This document shows positions 54,051 to 62,523 of a stretch of DNA of 64,000 bases, piece after piece (the stretch's first letter is position 1; each line of letters opens with the position of its first letter). Made by a program: the position numbers and the translations under genes. The notes under the pieces are model-generated. The model saw only the letters and a list, made by a program, of their open reading frames with translations. It ran no database searches and had not been told where the DNA came from. This DNA comes from Microbacterium maritypicum (GTDB lineage Bacteria; Actinomycetota; Actinomycetes; Actinomycetales; Microbacteriaceae): assembly GCF_041529975.1 (NCBI RefSeq), contig NZ_CP168030.1, positions 1,922,001-1,986,000 on the forward strand, written 5' to 3'.

Positions 54051-55463
54051 GTGACCGACCACCGCACCTCAGCACGCGCAGTGTCCGATGACCCGGAGTA
54101 CGCGGCGAATCTGCGCCGCGCGACGCTCGCGTCCAGCATCGGCAGCGCGCTCGAGTACTTCGACTTCGCGCTCTACGGGCTCTCGACGGCATTGATCTTC
54201 AACGTCCTGTTCTTCCCACAGGACGACCCCGCCATGGCCACGGTCGCCGCGTTCGCGACCTTCGGCGTCGGCTTCCTCGCGCGACCGTTCGGAGGCCTGT
54301 TCTTCGGCGTCCTGGGCGACAAGCTCGGGCGCAAGTGGGTCCTGGTCGCCACGATCGTCCTGATGGGCGGGGCATCGACCGCGATCGGTCTGCTGCCCAC
54401 CTACGAGGCGATTGGGCTCTGGGCCCCGATCCTGCTGGTGCTGATGCGCCTCCTCCAGGGCTTCGGTGCCGGTGCCGAGCAGGCAGGCGCGACGGTGCTG
54501 ATGGCCGAGTACGCGCCGGTCAAGCGCCGCGGGTTCTTCTCCGCGCTGCCGTTCGTCGGCATCCAGGCCGGAACCCTGCTCGCCGCGGTCGTCTTCGGGC
54601 TGATCACCCTGCTCCCCGAGGACCAGCTGCTGAGCTGGGGATGGCGCGTGCCGTTCCTCGCCTCGTTCGCGCTGATCCTCCTCGCCCTGTTCATCCGGAT
54701 GCGGTTGCGCGAGACGCCGACCTTCGTCGAGCTCGAGAAGCACGAGCAGATCGCCGATCGCCCCATCAAGGAGATCTTCACGCACGGCCTCCCCGGCGTC
54801 ATCGTCGGCATCGGTCTGCGGATGGCCGAGAACGGCGGCTCCTACATGTTCCAGACCCTCGGTCTCGCCTTCTTCGTCACGGTGGTCGGGGACAGTGCCG
54901 ACAAGAGCCTGCTCACGTGGGGCGTCACCCTCGGATCGCTGATCGGCGTCTTCTCCGTGCCGTTCACCGGACACCTCTCCGACCGCTTCGGGCGCCGTAC
55001 GGTGTACCGGTTCGGCGCCGTCTTCATGCTCGTCTATACGTTCCCCGCGTGGTGGCTGCTGTCACTCGGCAACTACGCCGTGGCCATCGGTGTGATCGCG
55101 ATCGGCATCGGCGTCGCCGTGAACAGCATGCTCGGACCGCAGTGCGCCATGCTCCCCGAGCTCTTCGGCAACCGTCACCGCTACCTCGGCGTCGCGATGG
55201 CTCGCGAGATCTCGGCCGTGCTCGCCGGCGGCCTCGCCGGTGTCCTCGGTGCGTACCTGATCGCGGTGAGCGACGGGAACTGGGTGCTCCTGGCGATCTA
55301 CATGGCCGTGCTCGCCATCATCACGACCGCCTCGACGTTCCTCGCCCCGGAGACGCTCCGCCGCGATCTCACCCGCATCGACGACGCGATCAAGGTCTCC
55401 CGCGAAGAGGGCGGCGACGACGTCTTCGCCACGACGGTCTCGATCAAGGCCGTCGGACGGTGA
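54051..55463 (+). CDS. MFS transporter, metabolite:H+ symporter (MHS) family
   Basis: A 470-residue membrane protein with 12 predicted helices. MHS signatures are SSIGSALEYFDFALYG, RPFGGLFFGVLGDKLGRKWVL and LMRLLQGFGAGAEQAG, with the second-half repeat HLSDRFGRRTVYRFG. The family carries organic acids with protons, so gluconate or a related acid fits the cluster. GTG 54051 is preferred: AAGGAG lies 6 bases before it but directly abuts ATG 54045. GTGA overlap with the SDR gene starts a tightly packed five-gene run. Confidence 0.9.
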   Translation: MTDHRTSARAVSDDPEYAANLRRATLASSIGSALEYFDFALYGLSTALIFNVLFFPQDDPAMATVAAFATFGVGFLARPFGGLFFGVLGDKLGRKWVLVATIVLMGGASTAIGLLPTYEAIGLWAPILLVLMRLLQGFGAGAEQAGATVLMAEYAPVKRRGFFSALPFVGIQAGTLLAAVVFGLITLLPEDQLLSWGWRVPFLASFALILLALFIRMRLRETPTFVELEKHEQIADRPIKEIFTHGLPGVIVGIGLRMAENGGSYMFQTLGLAFFVTVVGDSADKSLLTWGVTLGSLIGVFSVPFTGHLSDRFGRRTVYRFGAVFMLVYTFPAWWLLSLGNYAVAIGVIAIGIGVAVNSMLGPQCAMLPELFGNRHRYLGVAMAREISAVLAGGLAGVLGAYLIAVSDGNWVLLAIYMAVLAIITTASTFLAPETLRRDLTRIDDAIKVSREEGGDDVFATTVSIKAVGR

Positions 55464-56245
55464 GCGCCGTGCCTGCGGGCCTCACCCTCTTCGACCTCAG
55501 CGGCCGCACGGCGCTCGTGACCGGATCGAGCCAGGGCATCGGCCGGACCCTCGCGGAGGGACTCGCCGGAGCGGGTGCGACCGTCGTGGTCCACGGACGC
55601 GATGCCGCGAAGGCCGCGGCGGTCGCGGCCGAGATCACGCAGGGCACGGGGGCCGTGGCCCACAGCGTCGTCTTCGACGTGACCGACGCCGCGGCGGTGG
55701 ATGCCGGGATGCGCGAGGTCGAGCAGCTCATCGGCACGCCGGACATCCTCGTGAACAACGCGGGTGTCCAGCGCCGGGCGCCGATCGCGGAGTTCGCGGA
55801 CGAGGACTGGGATGCGCTCGTGCAGACCAACCTCTCCAGCGTCTTCCACCTGTCGCGCCGTGTCGCCGCCGGCATGATCGCCCGCGGCTCGGGGAAGATC
55901 ATCCAGATCGGCAGCGTGCAGTCGCAGCTCGCGCGCCCCTCGATCGCCGCGTACTCGGCGACCAAGGGCGCGATCGTGATGTTCACGAAGGGGCTCTGCG
56001 CCGATCTCGCCCCGCACGGCATCCAGGCCAACGCCATCGCTCCCGGTTACTTCGCGACCGCTCTCACGCAGCCGCTCGTCGATGATGAGGAGTTCTCGGC
56101 ATGGGTCCGCGGACGCACTCCGGCCGGACGCTGGGGCGACACCCGAGACCTCGTCGGCGCTCTGCTCTTCCTCGCCGGCGGGGCGAGCGACTTCGTCAAC
56201 GGCCAGACGCTCTTCGTCGACGGCGGCATGACGGCGGTCGTCTGA
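55460..56245 (+). CDS. SDR oxidoreductase, gluconate 5-dehydrogenase-like
   Basis: A 261-residue enzyme. Cofactor motif VTGSSQGIGRTLAEGL, NNAGVQRR (the Q-R-R context is typical of gluconate 5-dehydrogenase/IdnO), Ser in IGSVQSQ, and Tyr/Lys in YSATKGAIVMFTKGL. It probably interconverts 5-ketogluconate and gluconate. GTG start overlaps the transporter stop; TGATG overlap with the next gene. The idonate dehydrogenase-like and gluconokinase genes downstream complete an idonate-to-6-phosphogluconate route. Confidence 0.87.
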   Translation: MSAVPAGLTLFDLSGRTALVTGSSQGIGRTLAEGLAGAGATVVVHGRDAAKAAAVAAEITQGTGAVAHSVVFDVTDAAAVDAGMREVEQLIGTPDILVNNAGVQRRAPIAEFADEDWDALVQTNLSSVFHLSRRVAAGMIARGSGKIIQIGSVQSQLARPSIAAYSATKGAIVMFTKGLCADLAPHGIQANAIAPGYFATALTQPLVDDEEFSAWVRGRTPAGRWGDTRDLVGALLFLAGGASDFVNGQTLFVDGGMTAVV

Positions 56246-56976
56246 TGCGGCTCGGTGGAGTCGCGTCCGCCGCGGGCCCCCGGTGGGTGCGTGAGACGGA
56301 CCACGGGCTCATCCCGATCTCGGACCCGTTCCTCGCGTTCGCCGAGGGCCGCGCCCCGGATGACGAGGGTGACGCCGTCGAAGGAACCGTCGTCGCGCCG
56401 GTCGACCCCCTCGTCATCGTCGGGATCGCCCAGAACGGCCCCGACCACACCTCGCCGGTGCAGGCGTGGCTCAAGAGCCCGCGGACCGTGATCGGAAGCG
56501 GAGCGGAGGTCGCCCTGCGGCGCGATGCGGGCGCCCCGGTGGCCGAGGGCGAGATCGCCGTTGTGATCGGCCGGGCGACCCACGGATTGACGGCTCAGAA
56601 TGCCCACGAGTATGTGCTCGGCGTCACGGCCGTGAACGATCTCTCCAGCCCCGACCGCGCGCACAGCGATCCCCGCAACTTCGAATCCAAGTCGGGGGAG
56701 GGATACACGCCACTCGGCCCGTGGATCGATACCGCGGTGGGGATCGACGACGTCGACCTCGACGTCGAGGTCGACGGGCTCCTCGTCGCCCGGACCGGGA
56801 GCCGGCAGCTGCCGATGCCGATCCGAGACTGCCTCGCGTATGTCGCGGCGTGGTCCGTGCTGGGGCCCGGCGACGTCGTGATGACCGGCGCCCCGCATTC
56901 GCAGGCGCCGGTGCATCCCGGCCAGCGCGTGACGATCAGGGTGGCCGGAGTCGAGCTGGTCACGGCGTTCGTCTGA
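56245..56976 (+). CDS. Fumarylacetoacetate hydrolase (FAH) family protein
   Basis: A 243-residue FAH-fold protein. Conserved pieces are VGIAQNGPDHT, AEGEIAVVIGRATHG (metal-ligand Glu region), GVTAVNDLSSPDR, FESKSGEGYTPLGPWI and PGDVVMTGAP. Family members cleave or decarboxylate diketo acids such as 2,4-diketo-3-deoxy sugar acids. In this cluster it may process a keto-deoxy sugar acid side product; the reaction is unassigned. One-base overlap with the upstream SDR. Confidence 0.85.
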   Translation: MRLGGVASAAGPRWVRETDHGLIPISDPFLAFAEGRAPDDEGDAVEGTVVAPVDPLVIVGIAQNGPDHTSPVQAWLKSPRTVIGSGAEVALRRDAGAPVAEGEIAVVIGRATHGLTAQNAHEYVLGVTAVNDLSSPDRAHSDPRNFESKSGEGYTPLGPWIDTAVGIDDVDLDVEVDGLLVARTGSRQLPMPIRDCLAYVAAWSVLGPGDVVMTGAPHSQAPVHPGQRVTIRVAGVELVTAFV

Positions 56977-56989
56977 CCGAGGAGGAGAC

Positions 56990-58030
56990 ATGGTGGACAA
57001 TCTCGCCGTGGTGGCCCACGCCGCCGACGATCTGCGGATCGAAGACATCGGTGCTCCCGCGCCCCGCTCCGACGAGGCGGTCGTCGACGTCGCCTACGGG
57101 GGCATCTGCGGCTCCGACCTGCACTACTTCCGGCACGGTGCAGCCGGGGCCTCCGTGCTGCGCGAGCCGATGGTCCTGGGGCACGAGGTCGCGGGCGTCG
57201 TGGCCGTCGCGGCGGCGGACGGGTCGGGTCCCGTCGTCGGAACGGCTGTCGCCGTGCATCCCCTCACCGCGCACGGCGACGGACGCACGCCCTGGCCGTC
57301 GGATCAGCCGAATCTCGCCCCGGCTTCGACGTACCTCGGCTCGGCGATGCACCTGCCGCACACGCAGGGAGCGTTCGCACGCCGGGTCGCGATGCCCACG
57401 CGCATGCTGCACCCCCTGCCCGCCGGAATCGATCTGAGAACCGCCGCGCTGGCCGAGCCCGCAGCCGTCGCCTGGCACGCCCTGCAGCGCGCCGGCGATG
57501 TGCGCGGGCGTCGTGTCGTGGTCATCGGCGCAGGGCCCATCGGTCAGCTGGTCGCCGCGGTCGCCCAGCGCGGCGGGGCGGCGTCCGTCACCGTCACCGA
57601 CCTGCAGCAGCGTCCGCGCGAGATCGCCGAGGCGCGCGGCATCCGGTCGCTCGATGCGAGGGCCGAGGCGGAGATCGCCGAGCTCCACGCCGATGTCGTG
57701 GTCGAGTCCAGCGGCACCGTGCCCGGTCTCTCGGCCGCGGTCTCGGCGGCGATCCGTGGCGGAACCGTCGTGCTGCTCGGCCTGCAACGCGGGGGAGACG
57801 TTCCGGCACCCCTGGCCACGGCGATCACCCGTGAACTGACGCTCCGCGGCTCGTTCCGCTTCGGTGACGAGTTCGACGACGTCATCGCCGCCCTCGCCGA
57901 CGGCAGCCTCGACGTGCGCGGTATCATCAGCGAGGTGCTGCCGGTGGAGGATGCTCACGATGCCTTCGCGCTGGCGGCCGATCCCGCGAGCTCCTGCAAG
58001 GTGCTCATCGACTTCGGCCTGGAGATATGA
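56990..58030 (+). CDS. Zinc-type alcohol dehydrogenase, L-idonate 5-dehydrogenase-like, lacking structural-zinc cysteines
   Basis: A 346-residue MDR-family dehydrogenase. The N-terminal GGICGSDLHYFRHG holds the catalytic zinc Cys40; His65 and Glu66 are in VLGHEVAG; the Rossmann motif is VIGAGPIGQLVAAVA. FRHG and YLGSAMHLPHTQGAF match IdnD. The four cysteines that normally bind structural zinc (about 90-115) are absent: the lobe reads HPLTAHGDGRTPW without any Cys. It should oxidise idonate to 5-ketogluconate. ATGA overlap with gluconokinase. GAGGAGAC precedes the ATG. Confidence 0.87.
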   Translation: MVDNLAVVAHAADDLRIEDIGAPAPRSDEAVVDVAYGGICGSDLHYFRHGAAGASVLREPMVLGHEVAGVVAVAAADGSGPVVGTAVAVHPLTAHGDGRTPWPSDQPNLAPASTYLGSAMHLPHTQGAFARRVAMPTRMLHPLPAGIDLRTAALAEPAAVAWHALQRAGDVRGRRVVVIGAGPIGQLVAAVAQRGGAASVTVTDLQQRPREIAEARGIRSLDARAEAEIAELHADVVVESSGTVPGLSAAVSAAIRGGTVVLLGLQRGGDVPAPLATAITRELTLRGSFRFGDEFDDVIAALADGSLDVRGIISEVLPVEDAHDAFALAADPASSCKVLIDFGLEI

Positions 58031-58524
58031 GTGTGCGCATCGTCGTGATGGGTCCCAGCGGCTGCGGCAAGTCCACTGTCGGCAGTGCGCTCGCGGAGAG
58101 CATGGGGGCGCGCTTCATCGACGGCGATGACCTGCATCCGCTGACGAACGTCGAGAAGATGGCCGCCGGCATCCCGCTCGACGACGCCGACCGGATGCCG
58201 TGGCTTCGCACGGTCGGAGCGACGCTCCACGGCGAGGACCGGATCGTCATCGCCTGCTCCGCGCTGCGTCGTCGCTATCGGGATGCGATCCGCGAAGAGT
58301 CGCCGGACACGTTCTTCGTGGAGCTGGTGGTGGATCGCGCCACTCTGGAGGCGCGGCTGACGCAGCGCGCAGAGCACTTCATGCCCGCATCGCTGCTGGA
58401 TTCCCAGCTGGAGACCCTGGAGTCGCTGCAGGACGGCGAAGCCGGAGTCCGCGTGTCCGCGTCACTCGCTCTGGATGAGGAGCTTCGCCTCATCCGCGAA
58501 GCGGTGCAGGCGTCGGCTCTCTGA
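58027..58524 (+). CDS. gntK: Gluconokinase
   Basis: A 165-residue P-loop kinase phosphorylating gluconate to 6-phosphogluconate. Motifs are GPSGCGKSTVGSALAE, DGDDLHPLTNVEKMAAGIPL (gluconate site), DADRMPWL, IACSALRRRYRD and the lid R-x-x-HFMPASLLDSQLETLE. Typical GntK length. Its product is the substrate of Gnd encoded at 49516. It ends the five-gene operon that begins with the MHS transporter. Confidence 0.95.
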   Translation: MSVRIVVMGPSGCGKSTVGSALAESMGARFIDGDDLHPLTNVEKMAAGIPLDDADRMPWLRTVGATLHGEDRIVIACSALRRRYRDAIREESPDTFFVELVVDRATLEARLTQRAEHFMPASLLDSQLETLESLQDGEAGVRVSASLALDEELRLIREAVQASAL

Positions 58525-58547
58525 AACCGCCGCGGTCTGAGCCGCGA

Positions 58548-58673
58548 TCAGTCCTTGCGGTAGCTCGAGCGGCCCATGGCGAACAGTGCGATGAACGACG
58601 TGACGGCCGCGCACACGGTCATGGCGCCGATCAGCCAGAGGATTGCGTGCGAGAGGAAGGCGCCGTCGAGCAT
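58548..58673 (-). CDS. Small single-helix membrane protein (41 residues)
   Basis: ATG at 58673, TGA at 58550-58548, GGAG about 8 bases before the start. The product has one hydrophobic helix from about residue 11 to 33 (ILWLIGAMTVCAAVTSFIAL), a GRSSYRKD basic tail and no known motif. The helix suggests an inner-membrane protein with the C-terminus inside. The good ribosome site, membrane-like composition and placement in an otherwise empty gap support it as a real gene. Function unknown. Confidence 0.55.
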   Translation of the reverse strand: MLDGAFLSHAILWLIGAMTVCAAVTSFIALFAMGRSSYRKD

Positions 58674-58733
58674 GGGGGTTCTCCGTGTTCTGCAGAAAAG
58701 GACCGGGTGTCCTCAGCCTATCGGGTCATCCGG

Positions 58734-58739
58734 TACCAT
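58734..58739 (+). promoter_or_regulatory. rplY promoter -10 box
   Basis: TACCAT, with an expected start near 58746, gives a leader of about 150 bases. In the leader CCTTCG (58868-58873) can pair with CGAAGG (58884-58889), which overlaps the ribosome-binding GAAGGAG. Translational control is possible. Confidence 0.45.
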
Positions 58740-58897
58740 TGAGGCTGTACCTCGGCGAGGGATGCTTCTGCGCGTGCGCGTTCATCCGTTATCGACGCGG
58801 CGAAGCAAGCCCGGTGGCTTTCCTCCTGCGTCAGCGAGTTCGACAATTCCAAGACCACCGCGCGGCGCCTTCGCTGCGTGCCCCGAAGGAGAACCCC

Positions 58898-59509
58898 ATG
58901 TCTGAAGACACCAAGGTCCAGGCCGAGCTCCGCGAGAGCTTCGGCAAGGGCTTCGCCCGCCGCCTCCGCGCCGCCGGCAAGATCCCCGCCGTCATCTACG
59001 GCCACGGCACCGAACCGGTGCACGTCGCGCTGCCGGGCCACCAGGTCTCGCTCATCATCCGCCGCGCCAACGCGCTGCTCGAGCTCGACATCGAGGGCAA
59101 GAGCCAGCTCGCCCTCGTCAAGGATGTCCAGCGCGACCCGGTACACCAGATCATCGAGCACATCGACCTGCTCGTCGTGAAGAAGGGCGAGAAGGTCGCG
59201 ATCGACGTGCCGATCATCGTCACCGGTGAGTCGGCTTCCGGCACCATCGTGAACCTCGACGCGACCACGCTCTCGATCGAGGCCGAGGCCACGCACATCC
59301 CGCAGAACATCGAGGTCTCGGTCGAGGGACTGGAAGAGGGCGCGCACATCACCGGCGCCGACGTGAAGCTCCCCAAGGGCTCCACGCTGCTCTCCGACCC
59401 CGAGGTCCTCGTCGTCGCGATCTCCGTCCCGGCCGCACCCACCGAGGATGACGCCGAGGGCGAGAGCACCGAGGCCGCCGAGGCTGCCGAAGAGGCTGCC
59501 GCGGAGTGA
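58898..59509 (+). CDS. rplY: 50S ribosomal protein L25 / general stress protein Ctc
   Basis: A 203-residue ribosomal protein of the CTC subfamily. N-terminal L25 domain (about 1-95): LRESFGKGFARRLRAAGKIPAVIYG; then the TL5/Ctc C-terminal beta domain with GTIVNLDATTLSIEAEATHIP and an acidic Glu/Ala-rich tail (from about 180). It binds 5S rRNA. ATG 58898 with GAAGGAG 5 bases upstream. It is followed by a terminator and pth, a common actinobacterial order. Confidence 0.95.
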   Translation: MSEDTKVQAELRESFGKGFARRLRAAGKIPAVIYGHGTEPVHVALPGHQVSLIIRRANALLELDIEGKSQLALVKDVQRDPVHQIIEHIDLLVVKKGEKVAIDVPIIVTGESASGTIVNLDATTLSIEAEATHIPQNIEVSVEGLEEGAHITGADVKLPKGSTLLSDPEVLVVAISVPAAPTEDDAEGESTEAAEAAEEAAAE

Positions 59510-59526
59510 TCTCCGACTGATTCATC

Positions 59527-59561
59527 ACAGAGGGGACGCGATCCGATCGCGTCCCCTCTGT
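59527..59561 (+). terminator. Terminator after rplY
   Basis: A near-continuous palindrome: ACAGAGGGGACGCGATC and GATCGCGTCCCCTCTGT with one base between. A stem of about 14 bp with a small loop is expected. TATCCT (59564-59569) right after it may be the pth -10 box. Confidence 0.85.
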
Positions 59562-59606
59562 CGTATCCTGACCGGGGCTCGCACCGGGCGGGGAGAGGAC
59601 GACGAC

Positions 59607-60188
59607 ATGGCATCGACCTGGCTCGTGGTGGGACTCGGCAACCCGGGCCCGCGATATGAGACCACCCGGCACAACATCGGTCAGATGGTGGTCGATGAGC
59701 TGGCCTCGCGACGCAGCGAGGCGTTCCGGGAGCACAAGGGGGGAGCGCGCGTCGTCGAGACGTGGCTGCGTCCTGGCTCGGACAAGCTCGTCCTGGCCAA
59801 GCCGAACACCTTCATGAACGTCTCGGGCACCCCGGTCGCGGCATTGGCGCGCTTCTACTCGGTGCCCGCAGAACAGGTCGTCGTCGTGCACGACGAACTC
59901 GACATCCCCTTCGACACGGTCAAGCTCAAGATCGGCGGGGGGCACGGCGGCCATAACGGGGTGCGGGACGTCGCTCGGGCGCTCGGAACAGCGGAGTTCC
60001 CCCGTGTGCGCGTGGGGATCGGTCGACCTGTCGGCCGCCAGGATCCCGCTGACTGGGTGCTCTCACCCTTCGGCAAAGAGGAACGGCCGAACCTGCCGAT
60101 CCTCGTCGATGATGCCGCCGATGCGGTCGAGCTCCTCGTCGGTGAAGGACTTCTCGCGGCGCAGCAGAAGCACCACGCACCGCGCTGA
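59607..60188 (+). CDS. pth: Peptidyl-tRNA hydrolase
   Basis: A 193-residue enzyme recycling tRNA from stalled peptidyl-tRNA. Motifs are VVGLGNPGPRYETTRHNIGQ with the catalytic His, LAKPNTFMNVSG, VVVHDELDIPFDTVKLKIGGGHGGHNG and the RVRVGIGRP segment. GGGGAGAGGACG lies 5-6 bases before ATG 59607. Convergent with the downstream membrane protein gene (36 bp gap). Confidence 0.96.
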   Translation: MASTWLVVGLGNPGPRYETTRHNIGQMVVDELASRRSEAFREHKGGARVVETWLRPGSDKLVLAKPNTFMNVSGTPVAALARFYSVPAEQVVVVHDELDIPFDTVKLKIGGGHGGHNGVRDVARALGTAEFPRVRVGIGRPVGRQDPADWVLSPFGKEERPNLPILVDDAADAVELLVGEGLLAAQQKHHAPR

Positions 60189-60224
60189 CGCCGCGGTGGC
60201 GCTCCCGCTGCTCCGAGAGCGTCG

Positions 60225-60806
60225 TCAGGACGTGTAGGTCGCGAAGCCTGCGGCGCTTCCGGCCGCGAGCGCGGCGACCAGCACAGTGAAGAAGATGACC
60301 GCGCCGAGCACGGCGACGACGACGGCTGCGATACCGGCGCCACGGCCCCTGCGCTTGGCGATGGCGATGATGCCGAGCACGATCGCGGCGATCCCGAGGA
60401 CCGTGCCGATCCAGAAGGAGAGCTCGGCCCAGAGGACCTGGTCCCGTGCAGGGGAGAGTACGCTGAGGTCTTCGGTGGTCGACGTCGTCACGCCCTGCGG
60501 GAGGACGCGCCCGATCTCGAAGGCCGCGATGCCGGCGATGATGGGGGTGACGACCGCGGCGAGGAGCGCGAGGATCAGCGCGATCGTCCCGAACAGGCCG
60601 GACGGGCGGACCGTGGTGTCTGGGGCCGTGTAGGCGCCTGCCGGGGAGGCGTAGCCGCCGACGGGAACCTGGTACGCGCCCGGAGGGGCTGCCGGATACG
60701 CGGCAGCCGGAGCGTTCGGAATCGTTGCGTACGGCGGTGCGGCGGGCGGTGCCGGCGGCGCGAAGGGCTCGGCGCCGGAAGGGGGAGGCAGCTGTGGATC
60801 AGTCAC
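60225..60806 (-). CDS. Proline-rich DUF4190-type membrane protein
   Basis: A 193-residue protein with a proline/alanine/tyrosine-rich cytoplasmic N-terminus (about 1-72, PPAPPAAPPYATIPNAPAAA) and three hydrophobic segments (about 76-97, 120-140, 155-180). The layout resembles DUF4190-type proteins of actinobacteria, whose role is unknown. GTG 60806 is preferred to ATG 60815 because TAGGAT (60819-60814, minus strand) ends 7 bases upstream, making a leaderless start. It lies 22 bp downstream of trpS on the same strand. Confidence 0.72.
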   Translation of the reverse strand: MTDPQLPPPSGAEPFAPPAPPAAPPYATIPNAPAAAYPAAPPGAYQVPVGGYASPAGAYTAPDTTVRPSGLFGTIALILALLAAVVTPIIAGIAAFEIGRVLPQGVTTSTTEDLSVLSPARDQVLWAELSFWIGTVLGIAAIVLGIIAIAKRRGRGAGIAAVVVAVLGAVIFFTVLVAALAAGSAAGFATYTS

Positions 60807-60828
60807 GTCCCCCATCCTAGGGCGCGGC

Positions 60829-61833
60829 TCAGACGCGCCGGAGGAGCCCCACGCGGTCGTACACGTTCGAGAGGGTCGCATCGGCGACGGCGTCCGCGCG
60901 GCCGGCGTTCTCGGCCAGGATGCGGTCGAGCTCTGCAGGATCGTCGAGCAGTTCGAGTGCACGCGCGCGCACGGGCTCGAACTCGTTCACGACCACCTCG
61001 GCGAGGCCCTTCTTGAAGTCGCCGTAGCCGCGACCCGCGTACTCGTCCTCGATCGCGGCGACCTGGCGGCCGCTGAGGGCCGCGTAGATCGTGAGGAGGT
61101 TCGAGACACCGGGCTTGTTCTCCCGGTCGAAGCGCACGGAGCCCTCGTTGTCGGTCACCGCGCGCATGATCTTCTTCGCCGACTTCGCCGGGTCGTCGAG
61201 CATCCACAGGACTCCCGCGTCGCTCTCCGCCGACTTCGACATCTTGGCGGTCGGGTTCTGCAGGTCGTAGATGCGCGCGGTCTCCTTCTGGATGACCGGC
61301 ATCGGCACCGTGAATGTCTCGCCGAAGCGGGAGTTGAAGCGTTCGGCGAGATCACGGGTGAGCTCGACGTGCTGCTTCTGGTCGTCGCCCACCGGCACCA
61401 CATCGGTCTGGTAGAGCAGGATGTCGGCGGCCATGAGGACCGGATACGTGAACAGGCCGACGCTGGTGGCATCGGCTCCGTACCGTGTCGACTTGTCCTT
61501 GAACTGCGTCATGCGGCCGGCCTCGCCGAAACCGGTGATCGTGCTGAGGATCCAAGCGAGCTCGGCGTGCGCGCGCACATGGGACTGCACGTACAGGGTC
61601 GACAGCGACGGCTCGATGCCCGCGGCGATGTACTGCGCGGCGGTGCGACGTGTCTTCTCACGGAGTTCTGCCGGGTCCTGTGCGACGGTGAGCGCGTGCA
61701 GGTCGACGACCGAGAAGTAGGCATCGTAGGAGCTCTGCAGGTCTCGCCACTGGAGCAGCGCGCCGATGTAGTTGCCGATCTGGAGGGAGTCGGCGGAGGG
61801 CTGCATTCCGGAGTAAAGGCGCGGTTTCGTCAC
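60829..61833 (-). CDS. trpS: Tryptophan--tRNA ligase
   Basis: A 334-residue class I synthetase. The HIGH-type motif reads QPSADSLQIGNYIGAL, with Gln where many TrpRS have His or Thr; KMSKS is intact (TAKMSKSAESD). LLYQTDVVPVGDDQKQH is the usual Trp/ATP pocket region. GTG 61833 is supported by TAGGAT ending 7 bases upstream (leaderless). It diverges from the SRPBCC gene across 45 bp. Confidence 0.96.
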   Translation of the reverse strand: MTKPRLYSGMQPSADSLQIGNYIGALLQWRDLQSSYDAYFSVVDLHALTVAQDPAELREKTRRTAAQYIAAGIEPSLSTLYVQSHVRAHAELAWILSTITGFGEAGRMTQFKDKSTRYGADATSVGLFTYPVLMAADILLYQTDVVPVGDDQKQHVELTRDLAERFNSRFGETFTVPMPVIQKETARIYDLQNPTAKMSKSAESDAGVLWMLDDPAKSAKKIMRAVTDNEGSVRFDRENKPGVSNLLTIYAALSGRQVAAIEDEYAGRGYGDFKKGLAEVVVNEFEPVRARALELLDDPAELDRILAENAGRADAVADATLSNVYDRVGLLRRV

Positions 61834-61840
61834 ACCCTCA

Positions 61841-61872
61841 ATCCTATGGGGTGTGTGCGGGGCCCATACGAT
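61841..61872. promoter_or_regulatory. Divergent leaderless promoters between trpS and the SRPBCC gene
   Basis: Minus strand TAGGAT (61846-61841) ends 7 bases before GTG 61833. Plus strand TACGAT (61867-61872) ends 6 bases before ATG 61879. Neither start has a ribosome-binding site. Confidence 0.6.
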
Positions 61873-61878
61873 GGGCGC

Positions 61879-62523
61879 ATGACGCCCGAATCCCCTCTCC
61901 GCCGCAGACGAGGGGACGAAGCCCTCTACGTCGAGGTCCTCATCCGCGCGCCGCTGGAGGAGGTCTGGCGGCTGACGCAGGATCCCGCCTCTCACGTGCG
62001 CTGGGATGCGCGATTCAGCGACATCGTTCCGCAGCGCACGCGATCGGACGGCGCACGGGAGTTCCGATACGAGCTCGACCTCGGGGTGCACACGATCCGC
62101 GGCACGGGAGTCTCCCTCGCCACCCGCGAGGGACCTGCGGGCGAGCGGACCTCGGCGCTGCTGTTCGACACGGAGGACGCCCTGTCGCCGCTGGGTGCCG
62201 GCCGCGGATACTGGCGATACATCCCGACGCCGGAGGGCGTGCGATTCCTGACCGGCTACGACTACGTCCCGGGATGGGGATGGCTCGGGCGCCTGTGCGA
62301 CCCGTTCCTCATCCGCCCGTTCGTGTGGTGGCTGACCGCGCGGAGTTTCGACCGCCTGCGGATGTGGGCGGAAGAGGGGACCTCCCCGGAGCAAGCCAGC
62401 GGATGGCGGTCGCTGCGCCGCGGATATCGGCCCCGTGCGCGGAACTGTCGATCGCGACCTGCCCGCCGCACCGGGCGCACGATCATGGACGACGCACCGA
62501 GATCGCTCGAGGAGATCGCATGA
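61879..62523 (+). CDS. SRPBCC-family protein
   Basis: A 214-residue protein with an SRPBCC/START-like fold at about 15-160: YVEVLIRAPLEEVWRLTQDPASHVRWDARFSD, then ELDLGVHTIRGTG and WRYIPTPEGVRFLTGYDYVPGWG. This fold binds hydrophobic ligands. The C-terminal 50 residues are Arg-rich and less conserved-looking. ATG 61879 is chosen from the leaderless -10 box. It is the first of three genes joined by ATGA overlaps, so it works with the two DUF4166-like proteins. Confidence 0.8.
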   Translation: MTPESPLRRRRGDEALYVEVLIRAPLEEVWRLTQDPASHVRWDARFSDIVPQRTRSDGAREFRYELDLGVHTIRGTGVSLATREGPAGERTSALLFDTEDALSPLGAGRGYWRYIPTPEGVRFLTGYDYVPGWGWLGRLCDPFLIRPFVWWLTARSFDRLRMWAEEGTSPEQASGWRSLRRGYRPRARNCRSRPARRTGRTIMDDAPRSLEEIA

